A stretch of DNA of 37,573 nt from DATFES01 sp035457725 (GTDB lineage Bacteria > Pseudomonadota > Alphaproteobacteria > CACIAM-22H2). The first letter of the stretch is position 1, and each line of letters starts with the position of its first letter. The notes under the pieces were generated by a model that was not told the DNA's origin, ran no database searches, and saw nothing but the letters and a program-made list of their open reading frames with translations. A program made the position numbers and the translations under genes. Positions 16,546-23,945 of this stretch are shown one piece after another. The stretch spans positions 1 to 37,573 of the forward strand of contig DATIBC010000040.1 of assembly GCA_035457725.1 (NCBI GenBank), given 5' to 3'.

Positions 16546-18396
16546 GTGAGCTTCTATGTCATCCAATTCCTGAACGGATTGGTCGCCGCTTCGTCGCTGT
16601 TCCTCGTCGCAGCCGGGCTGTCGATTATTTTCGGCGTGACCCGCATCGTCAATTTCGCGCACGGCTCGTTCTATATGCTGGGCGCGTACATCGCGTATTC
16701 GTTGATCGAAGCCGCGCCGCCTGGCGCGCTCGGGTTCTGGGGCGGCGTCGTTTTGGCGGCGCTCGTCGTCGGCGCCATCGGCGTGGCGATGGAGATTCTC
16801 CTGTTGCGTCGTATCTATAAGGCGCCCGAGCTATTTCAACTCCTCGCCACCTTTGGCGTGGTGCTCATTGTCCAAGACATCGCGCAGTGGACATGGGGCT
16901 CCGAGGATTTGCTCGGCCAACGCGCGCCCGGCCTGCGCGGCGCGGTCGAGATCATGGATGGGCGGCTGCCCGAATACGATCTGCTGATGATCGTTCTTGG
17001 GCCGGCGATCCTCGGTGCCTTGTGGCTGCTGTTTCATCGCACAAGGTGGGGGACGCTGGTGCGCGCCGCGACGCTCGATCGCGAGATGGTCGGCGCGCTC
17101 GGCGTCAATCAGACCTGGTTGTTCACCTCGGTGTTCTTTCTTGGCGCCTTTCTCGCTGGGCTTGGCGGCGCGTTGCGCCTGCCGCGCGACGCGGCGAATC
17201 TGCAGATGGACCTCAATATCATCGCCGAGGCCTTCGTCGTCGTCGTCGTCGGTGGCATGGGCAGCGTTCCGGGCGCGTTTCTGGCGGCGGTGTTGATCGG
17301 CGAATTGCATGCCTTCGGCATCGTGCTGTTCCCCAAGATCACCCTGGTGCTGATCTTCCTCGTCATGGCGGTGGTTCTGATCGTGCGGCCTTACGGCCTG
17401 CTCGGTCGCCCGCCCTCGAGCGGCCATGCCGGCACCCATGCGGTGGAACCGGTGATCCGGCCGACCCCGCGGGTCCTGGCGTGGATCGGCCTCGCCGTTG
17501 GCGCGCTGCTCGCGCTGCTGCCGGTCCTGGCCGGCGCCTACGAGCTTGGCGTGATCGCCGAGATCGCCATGTTCGTGCTGTTCGCGGCAAGCCTGCACTT
17601 CATGATGGGGCCGGGCGGCATGGCTTCGTTCGGACATGCGGCGTATTTCGGCCTCGGCGCCTATGGCGCTGCGCTCGCCGCCAAGTATCTCGGCGCGCCG
17701 ATGCTGGGCGGCCTGGCATTGGCGCCGCTGGCGGCCGGCGTCGCCGGAGCCGTCTTCGGCTGGTTCTGCGTTCGCCTTTCCGGCGTATATCTCGCGATGT
17801 TGACGCTGGCTTTCGCACAGATCACATGGTCGGTGGTTTTCCAATGGGACTCCGTCACCGGCGGCGACAACGGCTTGCTCGGCGTCTGGCCGTCGGACTG
17901 GGCGCGCGATCCGGCGGTGTATTACTACCTGGCCGTAATCGTCTGCGTCGGCGGAACGTTGCTATTGCGACGAATGATCTACGCGCCGTTTGGCTACGCG
18001 CTACGCGCCGGCCGCGATTCGTCATTGCGCGCCGAGGCGATCGGCATCGATGTCGCGCGCACGCAGTGGGCGGCCTTCGCCGTCGCCGCGCTTTTCGCCG
18101 GCCTGGCGGGCGGACTATTCGCGTATTTCAAGGGCAGCGTGTTTCCGACCTACATCTCGATTCCGAAATCGGTCGACGCACTGTTGATGGTCCTGCTTGG
18201 CGGCGTGCAGACGGTAAGCGGTCCGATCGTCGGGGCGGTCGTATTCGCCGGGCTTGAAGAGCAGCTTCTGCGTTGGACCGAATACTGGCGTTCGGTGCTG
18301 GGCGCGATCATTGTCGTGCTCGTGCTGGCTTTCCCGCAAGGCATCGCCGGCTTCATCGCTGCGCGCGCCTTGCACGATGAGGAGACGCCGGCATGA
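16546..18396 (+). CDS. Fused Liv-type ABC permease (LivH-LivM)
   Basis: A 616-residue protein joining the two permeases usually encoded separately. Residues 1 to about 285 are LivH-like, with GLSIIFGVTRIVNFAHGSFYMLGAY and VVVVVGGMGSVPGAFLAAVLIGEL. From about 305 on it is LivM-like, with MFVLFAASLHFMMGPGGMASFGHAAYFGLGAY, RLSGVYLAMLTLAFAQITW and LRAGRDSSLRAEAIGID. It starts with GTG at 16546, which gives the usual MSFYVIQFLNGL N-terminus. The stop overlaps the ATPase start by ATGA. It forms the membrane channel for the cognate binding protein. Confidence 0.9.
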   Translation: MSFYVIQFLNGLVAASSLFLVAAGLSIIFGVTRIVNFAHGSFYMLGAYIAYSLIEAAPPGALGFWGGVVLAALVVGAIGVAMEILLLRRIYKAPELFQLLATFGVVLIVQDIAQWTWGSEDLLGQRAPGLRGAVEIMDGRLPEYDLLMIVLGPAILGALWLLFHRTRWGTLVRAATLDREMVGALGVNQTWLFTSVFFLGAFLAGLGGALRLPRDAANLQMDLNIIAEAFVVVVVGGMGSVPGAFLAAVLIGELHAFGIVLFPKITLVLIFLVMAVVLIVRPYGLLGRPPSSGHAGTHAVEPVIRPTPRVLAWIGLAVGALLALLPVLAGAYELGVIAEIAMFVLFAASLHFMMGPGGMASFGHAAYFGLGAYGAALAAKYLGAPMLGGLALAPLAAGVAGAVFGWFCVRLSGVYLAMLTLAFAQITWSVVFQWDSVTGGDNGLLGVWPSDWARDPAVYYYLAVIVCVGGTLLLRRMIYAPFGYALRAGRDSSLRAEAIGIDVARTQWAAFAVAALFAGLAGGLFAYFKGSVFPTYISIPKSVDALLMVLLGGVQTVSGPIVGAVVFAGLEEQLLRWTEYWRSVLGAIIVVLVLAFPQGIAGFIAARALHDEETPA

Positions 18397-19157
18397 GCGT
18401 GCTCGTCGTCGAGCGGCTGTCCAAATCGTTCGGCGGGCTCCAGGCCGTCGCCGAGGTCAGCTTTTCCGTCGCCGCCGGCGAGCTGCTGGCGCTAATCGGC
18501 CCCAACGGTGCGGGTAAGACGACATGCTTCAACATGGTCGGCGGCCAGCTTCGCCCCGACGCCGGACGGGTCGCCTTCGACGGGCAGGACATCATTGGCC
18601 TGCCGCCACGGCGCATCTGGCGACTGGGCGTCGGCCGCACGTTCCAGATTACCCAGACTTTCGGGTCGATGACGGTGCGCGAGAACGTGCAGATGGCATT
18701 GCTTTCGGACCGCCGGCGATTATGGAATCCGTGGTCGCGCGCCGGTCGCCAGCACGTTGACGACGCCGACGCGCTGCTGGCCCAGGTGGGGATGAAGGAC
18801 CAAGGCTCCCGCGCCTGCGGGGTGTTGGCTTATGGCGACTTGAAGCGGGTCGAGCTGGCGGTCGCCCTGGCGCATGCGCCGCGCCTGCTTTTGATGGACG
18901 AACCGACCGCGGGAATGGCGCCGCGCGAACGCGTCGGACTGATGGAATTGACGGCGCGGATCGTTCGCGAGCGCCGCATCGCCGTGCTGTTCACCGAGCA
19001 CGACATGGACGTCGTGTTTCGCAACGCCGACCGCATCGTCGTCTTGAATCGCGGACATTTGATCGCCGAGGGCAAGCCGGCCGACGTACGCGCCGATCCG
19101 CGCGTCAAGGAGGTCTATCTCGGCTCCGGCGTCGCGTTCGGCGCCGCGGGGGCATGA
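18393..19157 (+). CDS. Liv-type ABC transporter ATP-binding protein (LivG-like)
   Basis: A 254-residue ATPase. Walker A is GPNGAGKTT (36-44) and Walker B is LLLMDEPTAGMAP with D169/E170. The signature is LAYGDLKRVELA (from 145), where LAYG replaces the common LSYG; an Ala at this place occurs in some LivG proteins but is worth noting. The switch His is in FTEHDMDVVF and the C-terminal VKEVYLGSG is typical of LivG. It pairs with the LivF-like ATPase encoded next, with an ATGA overlap, to drive import through the fused permease. Confidence 0.92.
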   Translation: MSVLVVERLSKSFGGLQAVAEVSFSVAAGELLALIGPNGAGKTTCFNMVGGQLRPDAGRVAFDGQDIIGLPPRRIWRLGVGRTFQITQTFGSMTVRENVQMALLSDRRRLWNPWSRAGRQHVDDADALLAQVGMKDQGSRACGVLAYGDLKRVELAVALAHAPRLLLMDEPTAGMAPRERVGLMELTARIVRERRIAVLFTEHDMDVVFRNADRIVVLNRGHLIAEGKPADVRADPRVKEVYLGSGVAFGAAGA

Positions 19158-19858
19158 TGCTGTCGCTCACGTCGCTCAACGCCTATTACGGCCGCGCCCA
19201 TATCCTCTTCGACCTGTCGATCGACGTAGCCAAGGGCGAGGTCGTCGTGCTGTTGGGCCGCAACGGCGCGGGAAAGTCGACGACCCTCAAGGCGATCATG
19301 GGCCTGGTACCGCCGGCGACGGGCCGCGTGATATTCGACGGCCAGGACATCGCCGGCTTGCCGTCGCACGTCATCGCGCGACGGGGGCTGGGATACGTCC
19401 CCGAGGACCGCCGCATCTTCGCCGAGTTGACGGTGATGGAGAATCTTGCCGTCGGCCGGCAGCAATCGCGGCCCGGCGTGCCCGAGTGGACGCTGGAGCG
19501 CGTGTTCGACATTTTTCCCAATCTCGCCGAAATGCGCGACCGTCCGGGCGGACGGATGAGCGGCGGGGAGCAACAGATGTTGACCATCGCGCGCACGCTT
19601 ATGGGCAATCCGCGCGCCATCCTGCTCGACGAGCCGTCGGAGGGGCTGGCGCCGGTGATTGTCGAGCACATGGCGGCGACGATCGCGGCGCTTAAGACGG
19701 ACGGGCTCACAGTTGTTCTCTCGGAACAGAACCTGCATTTCGCCGGCTTGGTCGCCGATCGCGCCTACATCATCGAAAAAGGCCGCATCCGCTATCATGG
19801 CTCGATGGACGCGCTGGCCAGGGACGAAGCGGTCCGGGGGCAATATCTTTCGGTGTGA
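19154..19858 (+). CDS. Liv-type ABC transporter ATP-binding protein (LivF-like)
   Basis: A 234-residue ATPase opening MMLSLTSLNAYYGRAHILFD, the usual LivF start. Walker A is GRNGAGKST (35-43), the signature is MSGGEQQMLTIARTL (from 135), and Walker B is ILLDEPSEGLAP with D159/E160. GYVPEDRRIFAELTVMENL is diagnostic of LivF. It overlaps the LivG-like gene by 4 bases and ends the long plus-strand operon; a short GC hairpin at 19866-19880 follows without a T tract, so no convincing terminator is visible. Confidence 0.92.
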   Translation: MMLSLTSLNAYYGRAHILFDLSIDVAKGEVVVLLGRNGAGKSTTLKAIMGLVPPATGRVIFDGQDIAGLPSHVIARRGLGYVPEDRRIFAELTVMENLAVGRQQSRPGVPEWTLERVFDIFPNLAEMRDRPGGRMSGGEQQMLTIARTLMGNPRAILLDEPSEGLAPVIVEHMAATIAALKTDGLTVVLSEQNLHFAGLVADRAYIIEKGRIRYHGSMDALARDEAVRGQYLSV

Positions 19859-19947
19859 GCGCCCTCCGGCGACTTGCCGGCCCGAGTCGTTCAACCATAC
19901 ACTGTTTCGTGCATTGATATACCTCCCTAGGCGGCCGTGGAGACGAC

Positions 19948-20796
19948 GTGGCGACGATCGGCGGATCTTTCGCGCTTGCGGTGAGCGCGGCGAGCGTGAT
20001 TCTCGCGCTTGGCGGCAGCCCAGCGCGGGGCGAATCCGCGTCGCCGGCGAACAGTCCCGCTCGCGACGAGGCGCGCTACCTCGACGGCATCGATCGCCGG
20101 AATCCGCCACCCTCGCTCGCGCTACAGCCACGGGTGGCGGTCGCCCCTGCCGTCGCGCCATCCGCGTCGCCGAGCGCCTATGCCTGGGGGCCGCCAACGT
20201 TTGGTTCCTCCGAATCCGCGGCGGACGATCCTCCGGAACACACCGATCGCGACGACGCGTGGTCCCTCCGCTGCGAGGAGCGAGTCTGCTTCGTTCAGTT
20301 CGTCCCCGGCGACTTCGAGACGGTGTCGTCGCGGCGCTTCGCGGTCAATCTCGGCTGGAGCCCGTCGGTCGGCCGGTTCGAGCTCGAGGCGCGCTTTCTC
20401 GCCGGCGCCATCGGCGCCGAAATCCGGGCGATATCGGTCGAAGCCAACGGCCGGCAAACGGCGCTACTGCCATTCGTGCGCTGCAACGAGCGAGGCACGT
20501 GCTGGTATCGCGCGCTGCTCACCGACGATCAAGTCGAACGACTGACGAGCGCGCTCGTGCTCGCGCTTGTTCCGCTCGAATCGCACGACCGGCCGCACGA
20601 CGAACTACAAGTCTCGGCTGCCGGGCTGCGCGGAACCTTCGCCCGCTTGCGCGAGGCAGCGCCGGAAACGGGGGCCGGGCAACGCGGTATTGAGCATTCG
20701 CCCTCCGCCAGCGCGCCGCCGGCCGCGTACACCTCGCCCTCGCTCGATGAAAGCCGAAGCATATACCTGCCCCGGGTGACGGGCCCGACGCGGTGA
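19948..20796 (+). CDS. Secreted protein, possibly IalB-like
   Basis: A 282-residue protein starting at GTG 19948 behind GGAGA. Residues 1-29 form a signal peptide ending near PARG|ES. A Pro/Ala/Ser-rich low-complexity stretch (about 30-100) follows. The folded part (about 104-210) has WSLRCEERVCFVQ (C109, C114) and FVRCNERGTCWYRALLTDDQVERL (C179, C185). Cysteine placement and the closing motif resemble the invasion-associated locus B (IalB) family of alphaproteobacterial periplasmic proteins. The match is weak, so treat it as a suggestion. The C-terminus is again low complexity. It is convergent with the amidase gene and probably not part of the catabolic operon. Confidence 0.6.
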   Translation: MATIGGSFALAVSAASVILALGGSPARGESASPANSPARDEARYLDGIDRRNPPPSLALQPRVAVAPAVAPSASPSAYAWGPPTFGSSESAADDPPEHTDRDDAWSLRCEERVCFVQFVPGDFETVSSRRFAVNLGWSPSVGRFELEARFLAGAIGAEIRAISVEANGRQTALLPFVRCNERGTCWYRALLTDDQVERLTSALVLALVPLESHDRPHDELQVSAAGLRGTFARLREAAPETGAGQRGIEHSPSASAPPAAYTSPSLDESRSIYLPRVTGPTR

Positions 20797-20891
20797 ATAA
20801 GCCGGCTTTCGCGTCGGCGGTGGCGGATTGCCTTTCCCGACGCTTCGATAAATCCGCCTGTCGCAATTTGCAGGGCCGAGGCCGATGCGCC

Positions 20892-21764
20892 TCAATCGAT
20901 CAACGGGTAGAGCTCTCCGCGGCGATCCTGCCAAGTGCGCACCGAGCCGCCGGATTGCGCGCGCGCGAGTTGGCCGAGATCGAGATCGGCCGCGACCACT
21001 TGGTCTTGATTGCGCTCTCCCTGCGCCAACACGCCGCCCGGCGGGAACGGGTAGTCGCATGGCGCCAGAATCGCCGCCTCGCCGACGTTCGAGCGCAGGT
21101 GCTCGACATTCGGCAACCCGCCGACCGTGGGCGCGACGACGACGAAGAGCTGATCTTCGATCGCGCGCGCGTGCGCGGTATAACGAACGCGATAATGACC
21201 ATGATGATCGTCGGTGCAGGCCGGGGTGAAGATCATCGCTGCACCGCGAGCGCGCGCCTGGCGCGCCAGCTCGGGAAACTCGACATCGTAACATGTAAGA
21301 ATCGCCGCCTTGCCCCACGGTAGCGACACGAGGTCAAGCCGCTCGCCGGGCGAGATCCCCCACGGCCCAACCTCGGTCGGCGTCAGGTGGAGCTTGCGCT
21401 GTACGTCGACCCGGCCGTCGGGATGAAACAGATGCGCGGCGTTGTAGAGCCGGTTGCCGTCGGCGACAACATGCGTGCCGGCGACGATGTGCATCGCATG
21501 CCGGCCGGCCAAATCCCGGAATAGGGCGCGGTAGCGATCTTCATATCCGGCGAGATCGCGCACCGTACCGCAGTCGCGTCCATCGGTCGGGATCGACATG
21601 AGCTGCGCGGTGAAATATTCCGGAAACACCGCCACGCGGGCGCCGAACTCGGCGGCGGCGGCGGCGTGTCCCGCCGATTGCTGCGCGAACTCGTCGAACG
21701 TCGCGATCGGGCGCAACGCATATTGCACCGCCGCGACCCGCACCACCTGGCCGTCGGCGGTCAA
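20892..21764 (-). CDS. Nitrilase-superfamily carbon-nitrogen hydrolase
   Basis: A 290-residue amidase-type enzyme with the Glu-Lys-Cys triad: E49 in AVFPEYF, K124 in VQRKLHLTP and C158 in ILTCYDVEFPE. YDVEFPELARQARARGA and HARAIEDQLFVVVAP are further family blocks. The start is a TTG at 21764, overlapping the enamidase stop as TTGA. Such enzymes hydrolyse amides or nitriles. Beside enamidase, a likely job is removing ammonia from an amide formed on ring opening, such as a glutaramate-type compound, on the way to glutarate. The substrate is inferred from context only. Confidence 0.85.
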   Translation of the reverse strand: MTADGQVVRVAAVQYALRPIATFDEFAQQSAGHAAAAAEFGARVAVFPEYFTAQLMSIPTDGRDCGTVRDLAGYEDRYRALFRDLAGRHAMHIVAGTHVVADGNRLYNAAHLFHPDGRVDVQRKLHLTPTEVGPWGISPGERLDLVSLPWGKAAILTCYDVEFPELARQARARGAAMIFTPACTDDHHGHYRVRYTAHARAIEDQLFVVVAPTVGGLPNVEHLRSNVGEAAILAPCDYPFPPGGVLAQGERNQDQVVAADLDLGQLARAQSGGSVRTWQDRRGELYPLID

Positions 21765-22954
21765 TGGACGATCACCGGTAGCCGCTCGGCCGGGGGCGTG
21801 TTGCGCGACCGGCCGCAGCGCACGATGCCGTCGATGATCACCATGCCGATGCCCGGCAGGTCTCCCTTGCGCACCGAATCGAGAACGTCGACGCCGCTGC
21901 TGTGCTGGGCGCGGTCCATCAGCACGAAATCAGCCGCCCGGCCCAGCTCGATCAAGCCGCAATCCAGGCGGCGGATCCTTGCCGTATTGCCGGTGGCGAA
22001 ACAGAAAGCCTGCTCCGCCGGGGTGTCGCCGAGGCTCGACAGCAGCGCGATCATGCGCAACACGCCGAGCGGCTGGACCCCCGAGCCGGCCGGCGAATCG
22101 GTACCGATTATGACGCGATCGAGCTGCTTCAATTCCCTGGCGATGCGCAACGCGTGAAGTCCGGCGAGCTCGTTGCCGTTATGGACGATCTCGATCGCCC
22201 GCTCGCATTGCTCGCAAAGACAGGTGATCTGCGCCAGCGGCAGCGCGGTGTGCCCGCCGTTGATGTGGCCGATGACATCGGCGTCGGCCTCGAGCACCAC
22301 CTCCTTGTCGATGTATCCCGAGCCCGGCACCGACGGGCCGCCGGTGTGTATCGTCGACTGGATTCCGTATTTGCGCGCCCAGGCAACCATTTTCCTGGCT
22401 TCATCGCCGGCCTTGACCGAGCCGAGTCCGACCTCGCCTAGAAGCTTGACGCCCGACTGCGCCAATTCGGCGAAGTCGCTCTCCACCATGCCGCGCTCGA
22501 TCAACGGCGCGCCGGCCATAACCTTGACGCCGCCGGGCCGGAACGCCTCGAAGCTGCGCTGCGCGGTGACGGCGTGCGCTTTGAGCCCGACGATGTCCTT
22601 GGGCCGGCCGGGCAAGTGCACCTCGCCGGCCGAGATCATGCAGGTCACGCCGCCGTTCAGGAACGAATCGATCCAGCCAAGCTGGCTTTGCCGCGGTGTC
22701 CAGTCGCCGAACACTGGGTGCACATGGCTATCGATCAACCCGGGCGCCAGCGCCACGCCGTTGGCGTCAACAGTCGTCGCGACTCCGGCGAGATCGGCGT
22801 CGCGCGCACGGCCGACGAATGCGATGCGGCCGTTCTCGGCGATGATCGTGTCGGCGTCGATGCGCGGGCGCGCGAGATCGCCCGTCAGCACCAGCCCGAT
22901 ATTCTTGATCGCCAGCTTGCCCGCGGGCATGCCGGCGGCTGCCGGTTCCGCCAT
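21761..22954 (-). CDS. ena: Enamidase (amidohydrolase opening 1,4,5,6-tetrahydro-6-oxonicotinate)
   Basis: A 397-residue amidohydrolase that I recognise as close to Eubacterium barkeri enamidase (EC 3.5.2.18), which converts 1,4,5,6-tetrahydro-6-oxonicotinate to 2-formylglutarate and ammonia. Shared blocks are MISAGEVHLPGRPKD, GEVGLGSVK, HTGGPSVPGSG, GHINGGHTALPL, GTDSPAGSG and SRNTPPAERL at the C-terminus. Metal ligands include H77 and H79 in DSHVHP. I chose the ATG at 22954, with GGGAGT about 12 bases upstream; an ATG at residue 9 is an alternative. Its product chemistry matches the reductase encoded on the other strand, which strongly supports the pathway reading. It is coupled to the amidase gene and lies 92 bases after usg. 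Confidence 0.87.
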   Translation of the reverse strand: MAEPAAAGMPAGKLAIKNIGLVLTGDLARPRIDADTIIAENGRIAFVGRARDADLAGVATTVDANGVALAPGLIDSHVHPVFGDWTPRQSQLGWIDSFLNGGVTCMISAGEVHLPGRPKDIVGLKAHAVTAQRSFEAFRPGGVKVMAGAPLIERGMVESDFAELAQSGVKLLGEVGLGSVKAGDEARKMVAWARKYGIQSTIHTGGPSVPGSGYIDKEVVLEADADVIGHINGGHTALPLAQITCLCEQCERAIEIVHNGNELAGLHALRIARELKQLDRVIIGTDSPAGSGVQPLGVLRMIALLSSLGDTPAEQAFCFATGNTARIRRLDCGLIELGRAADFVLMDRAQHSSGVDVLDSVRKGDLPGIGMVIIDGIVRCGRSRNTPPAERLPVIVH

Positions 22955-23046
22955 CGCGCGCCGACTCCCTCGCGGCCAATGGCGGCGCGTCGCCACGCCG
23001 CCGACTAAACTTCGGTCAATCCGCGCGGCGGATCAAGCCGGTCGGG

Positions 23047-23310
23047 CTACTGTAACGCCAGGACGGCGCCCGGCATGCGGAATTCCGCGGGGCGGATGAG
23101 TTGGCAATTGGCCACGCGCACCGTGTGCAGTTTTCCATCGAGATTCTGTTGCCAGAAATCCAGGAAACGGCGCAGCACCGGGAAGTCCGGCGCCAGGTCC
23201 AAATCCTGCCAGATGAAGCTCTGCAGCAAACCGGGATGGTCCGGCATGCGGTAGATGATCTCGGCAGTCGTCAGGCGGTAGTTGCGAAGCTGCAGCGCGA
23301 GGGTGGCCAT
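23047..23310 (-). CDS. usg: Usg family protein
   Basis: An 87-residue protein, MATLALQLRNYRLTTAEII, then YRMPDHPGLLQSFIWQDLD and LAPDFPVLRRFLDFWQQN. This matches the small Usg family of alphaproteobacteria, first named from its linkage to tryptophan genes; its function is unknown. I chose the ATG at 23310, which gives the usual family length; the longer open frame upstream has no family similarity. It lies upstream of enamidase on the same strand and is divergent from groES across a 285-base region. Whether it is cotranscribed with the enamidase genes is not clear. Confidence 0.85.
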   Translation of the reverse strand: MATLALQLRNYRLTTAEIIYRMPDHPGLLQSFIWQDLDLAPDFPVLRRFLDFWQQNLDGKLHTVRVANCQLIRPAEFRMPGAVLALQ

Positions 23311-23497
23311 GCGATGGTCCCTTGAAGTGACACGATCCTTCGCGCGCTTCAGCCGCGGGCGCGTCGAAGCTCCATGGATTGTCCCGGTATTCAGTAAATA
23401 AATCAATAATACCAAATAGTTATCAGCATGATCGGGAGACTGCTGCCAATCGCGATCATGTGGCAAAAAATTAATCGGCCGCCCGCTAGCCAGATGT

Positions 23498-23527
23498 CTT
23501 GACAGGCAATTAGCTTGGCCCTATGTC
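23498..23527 (+). promoter_or_regulatory. groESL promoter, RpoH/RpoD-like
   Basis: CTTGACA (23498-23504) and CCCTATGT (23519-23526) are spaced as in an alphaproteobacterial heat-shock (RpoH) promoter, whose consensus is roughly CTTG and CCTATNT. Read as a sigma-70 site it is TTGACA, 17 bases, TATGTC. The start point would fall in or next to the CIRCE element just downstream. Confidence 0.7.
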
Positions 23528-23528
23528 G

Positions 23529-23555
23529 TCAGCACTCATTTGAGGCGAGTGCTAA
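23529..23555 (+). promoter_or_regulatory. CIRCE operator (HrcA site)
   Basis: TCAGCACTC, nine bases, then GAGTGCTAA. This is the CIRCE inverted repeat with one mismatch in the left arm (TTAGCACTC expected). It lies 40 bases upstream of groES and overlaps the expected transcription start. HrcA should repress groESL here. No hrcA gene is in the window. Confidence 0.93.
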
Positions 23556-23595
23556 CACGAGCCCGAACTAACGTCCCAACAGGAGGGAATCTCTC

Positions 23596-23910
23596 ATGAA
23601 ATTCAGGCCGTTGCATGACCGCGTGGTGGTTCGCCGCGTGGACGAAGAACCCAAGACCTCGGGCGGCATCATCATTCCCGACACGGCGAAGGAAAAGCCG
23701 ATGCAAGGCGAGGTGGTCGCGGTGGGTCCGGGTGCCCGGAACGAGAAGGGCGAGATCGTTGCCCTCGACGTCAAGGCCGGCGACCGCATCCTTTTCGGCA
23801 AGTGGTCGGGTACCGAAGTGAAGATCGACGGCGAGGAACTCCTGATCATGAAGGAGTCTGACATCCTCGGCATTCTCGAGGGCGTCGCGGCCAAGAAGAA
23901 AGCCGCCTGA
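23596..23910 (+). CDS. groES: Co-chaperonin GroES
   Basis: A 104-residue protein, slightly longer than the usual 95-97, with a Lys/Ala tail AAKKKAA. MKFRPLHDRVVVRR is the family N-terminus, the mobile loop is EEPKTSGGIIIPDTAKEKP, and VKAGDRILFGKWSGTEVKIDGEELLIMKESDILGI completes the barrel. The heptamer caps the GroEL cage. AGGAGGG stands before the ATG at 23596. Transcription is expected from the RpoH-like promoter under HrcA/CIRCE control. Confidence 0.97.
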   Translation: MKFRPLHDRVVVRRVDEEPKTSGGIIIPDTAKEKPMQGEVVAVGPGARNEKGEIVALDVKAGDRILFGKWSGTEVKIDGEELLIMKESDILGILEGVAAKKKAA

Positions 23911-23945
23911 GGCCCGCAAGGTAAATCCAGAAGGAGTTGAGGAAC

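Noticed and set aside
19866..19880. CCGGC-GACTT-GCCGG hairpin after livF
   Set aside because: Only five base pairs and no T tract, so not convincing as a terminator.
23019..23033. ATCCGC-GCG-GCGGAT palindrome between usg and enamidase
   Set aside because: Six-base arms with a 3-base loop and no T tract; too short in this base composition to call a terminator or operator.
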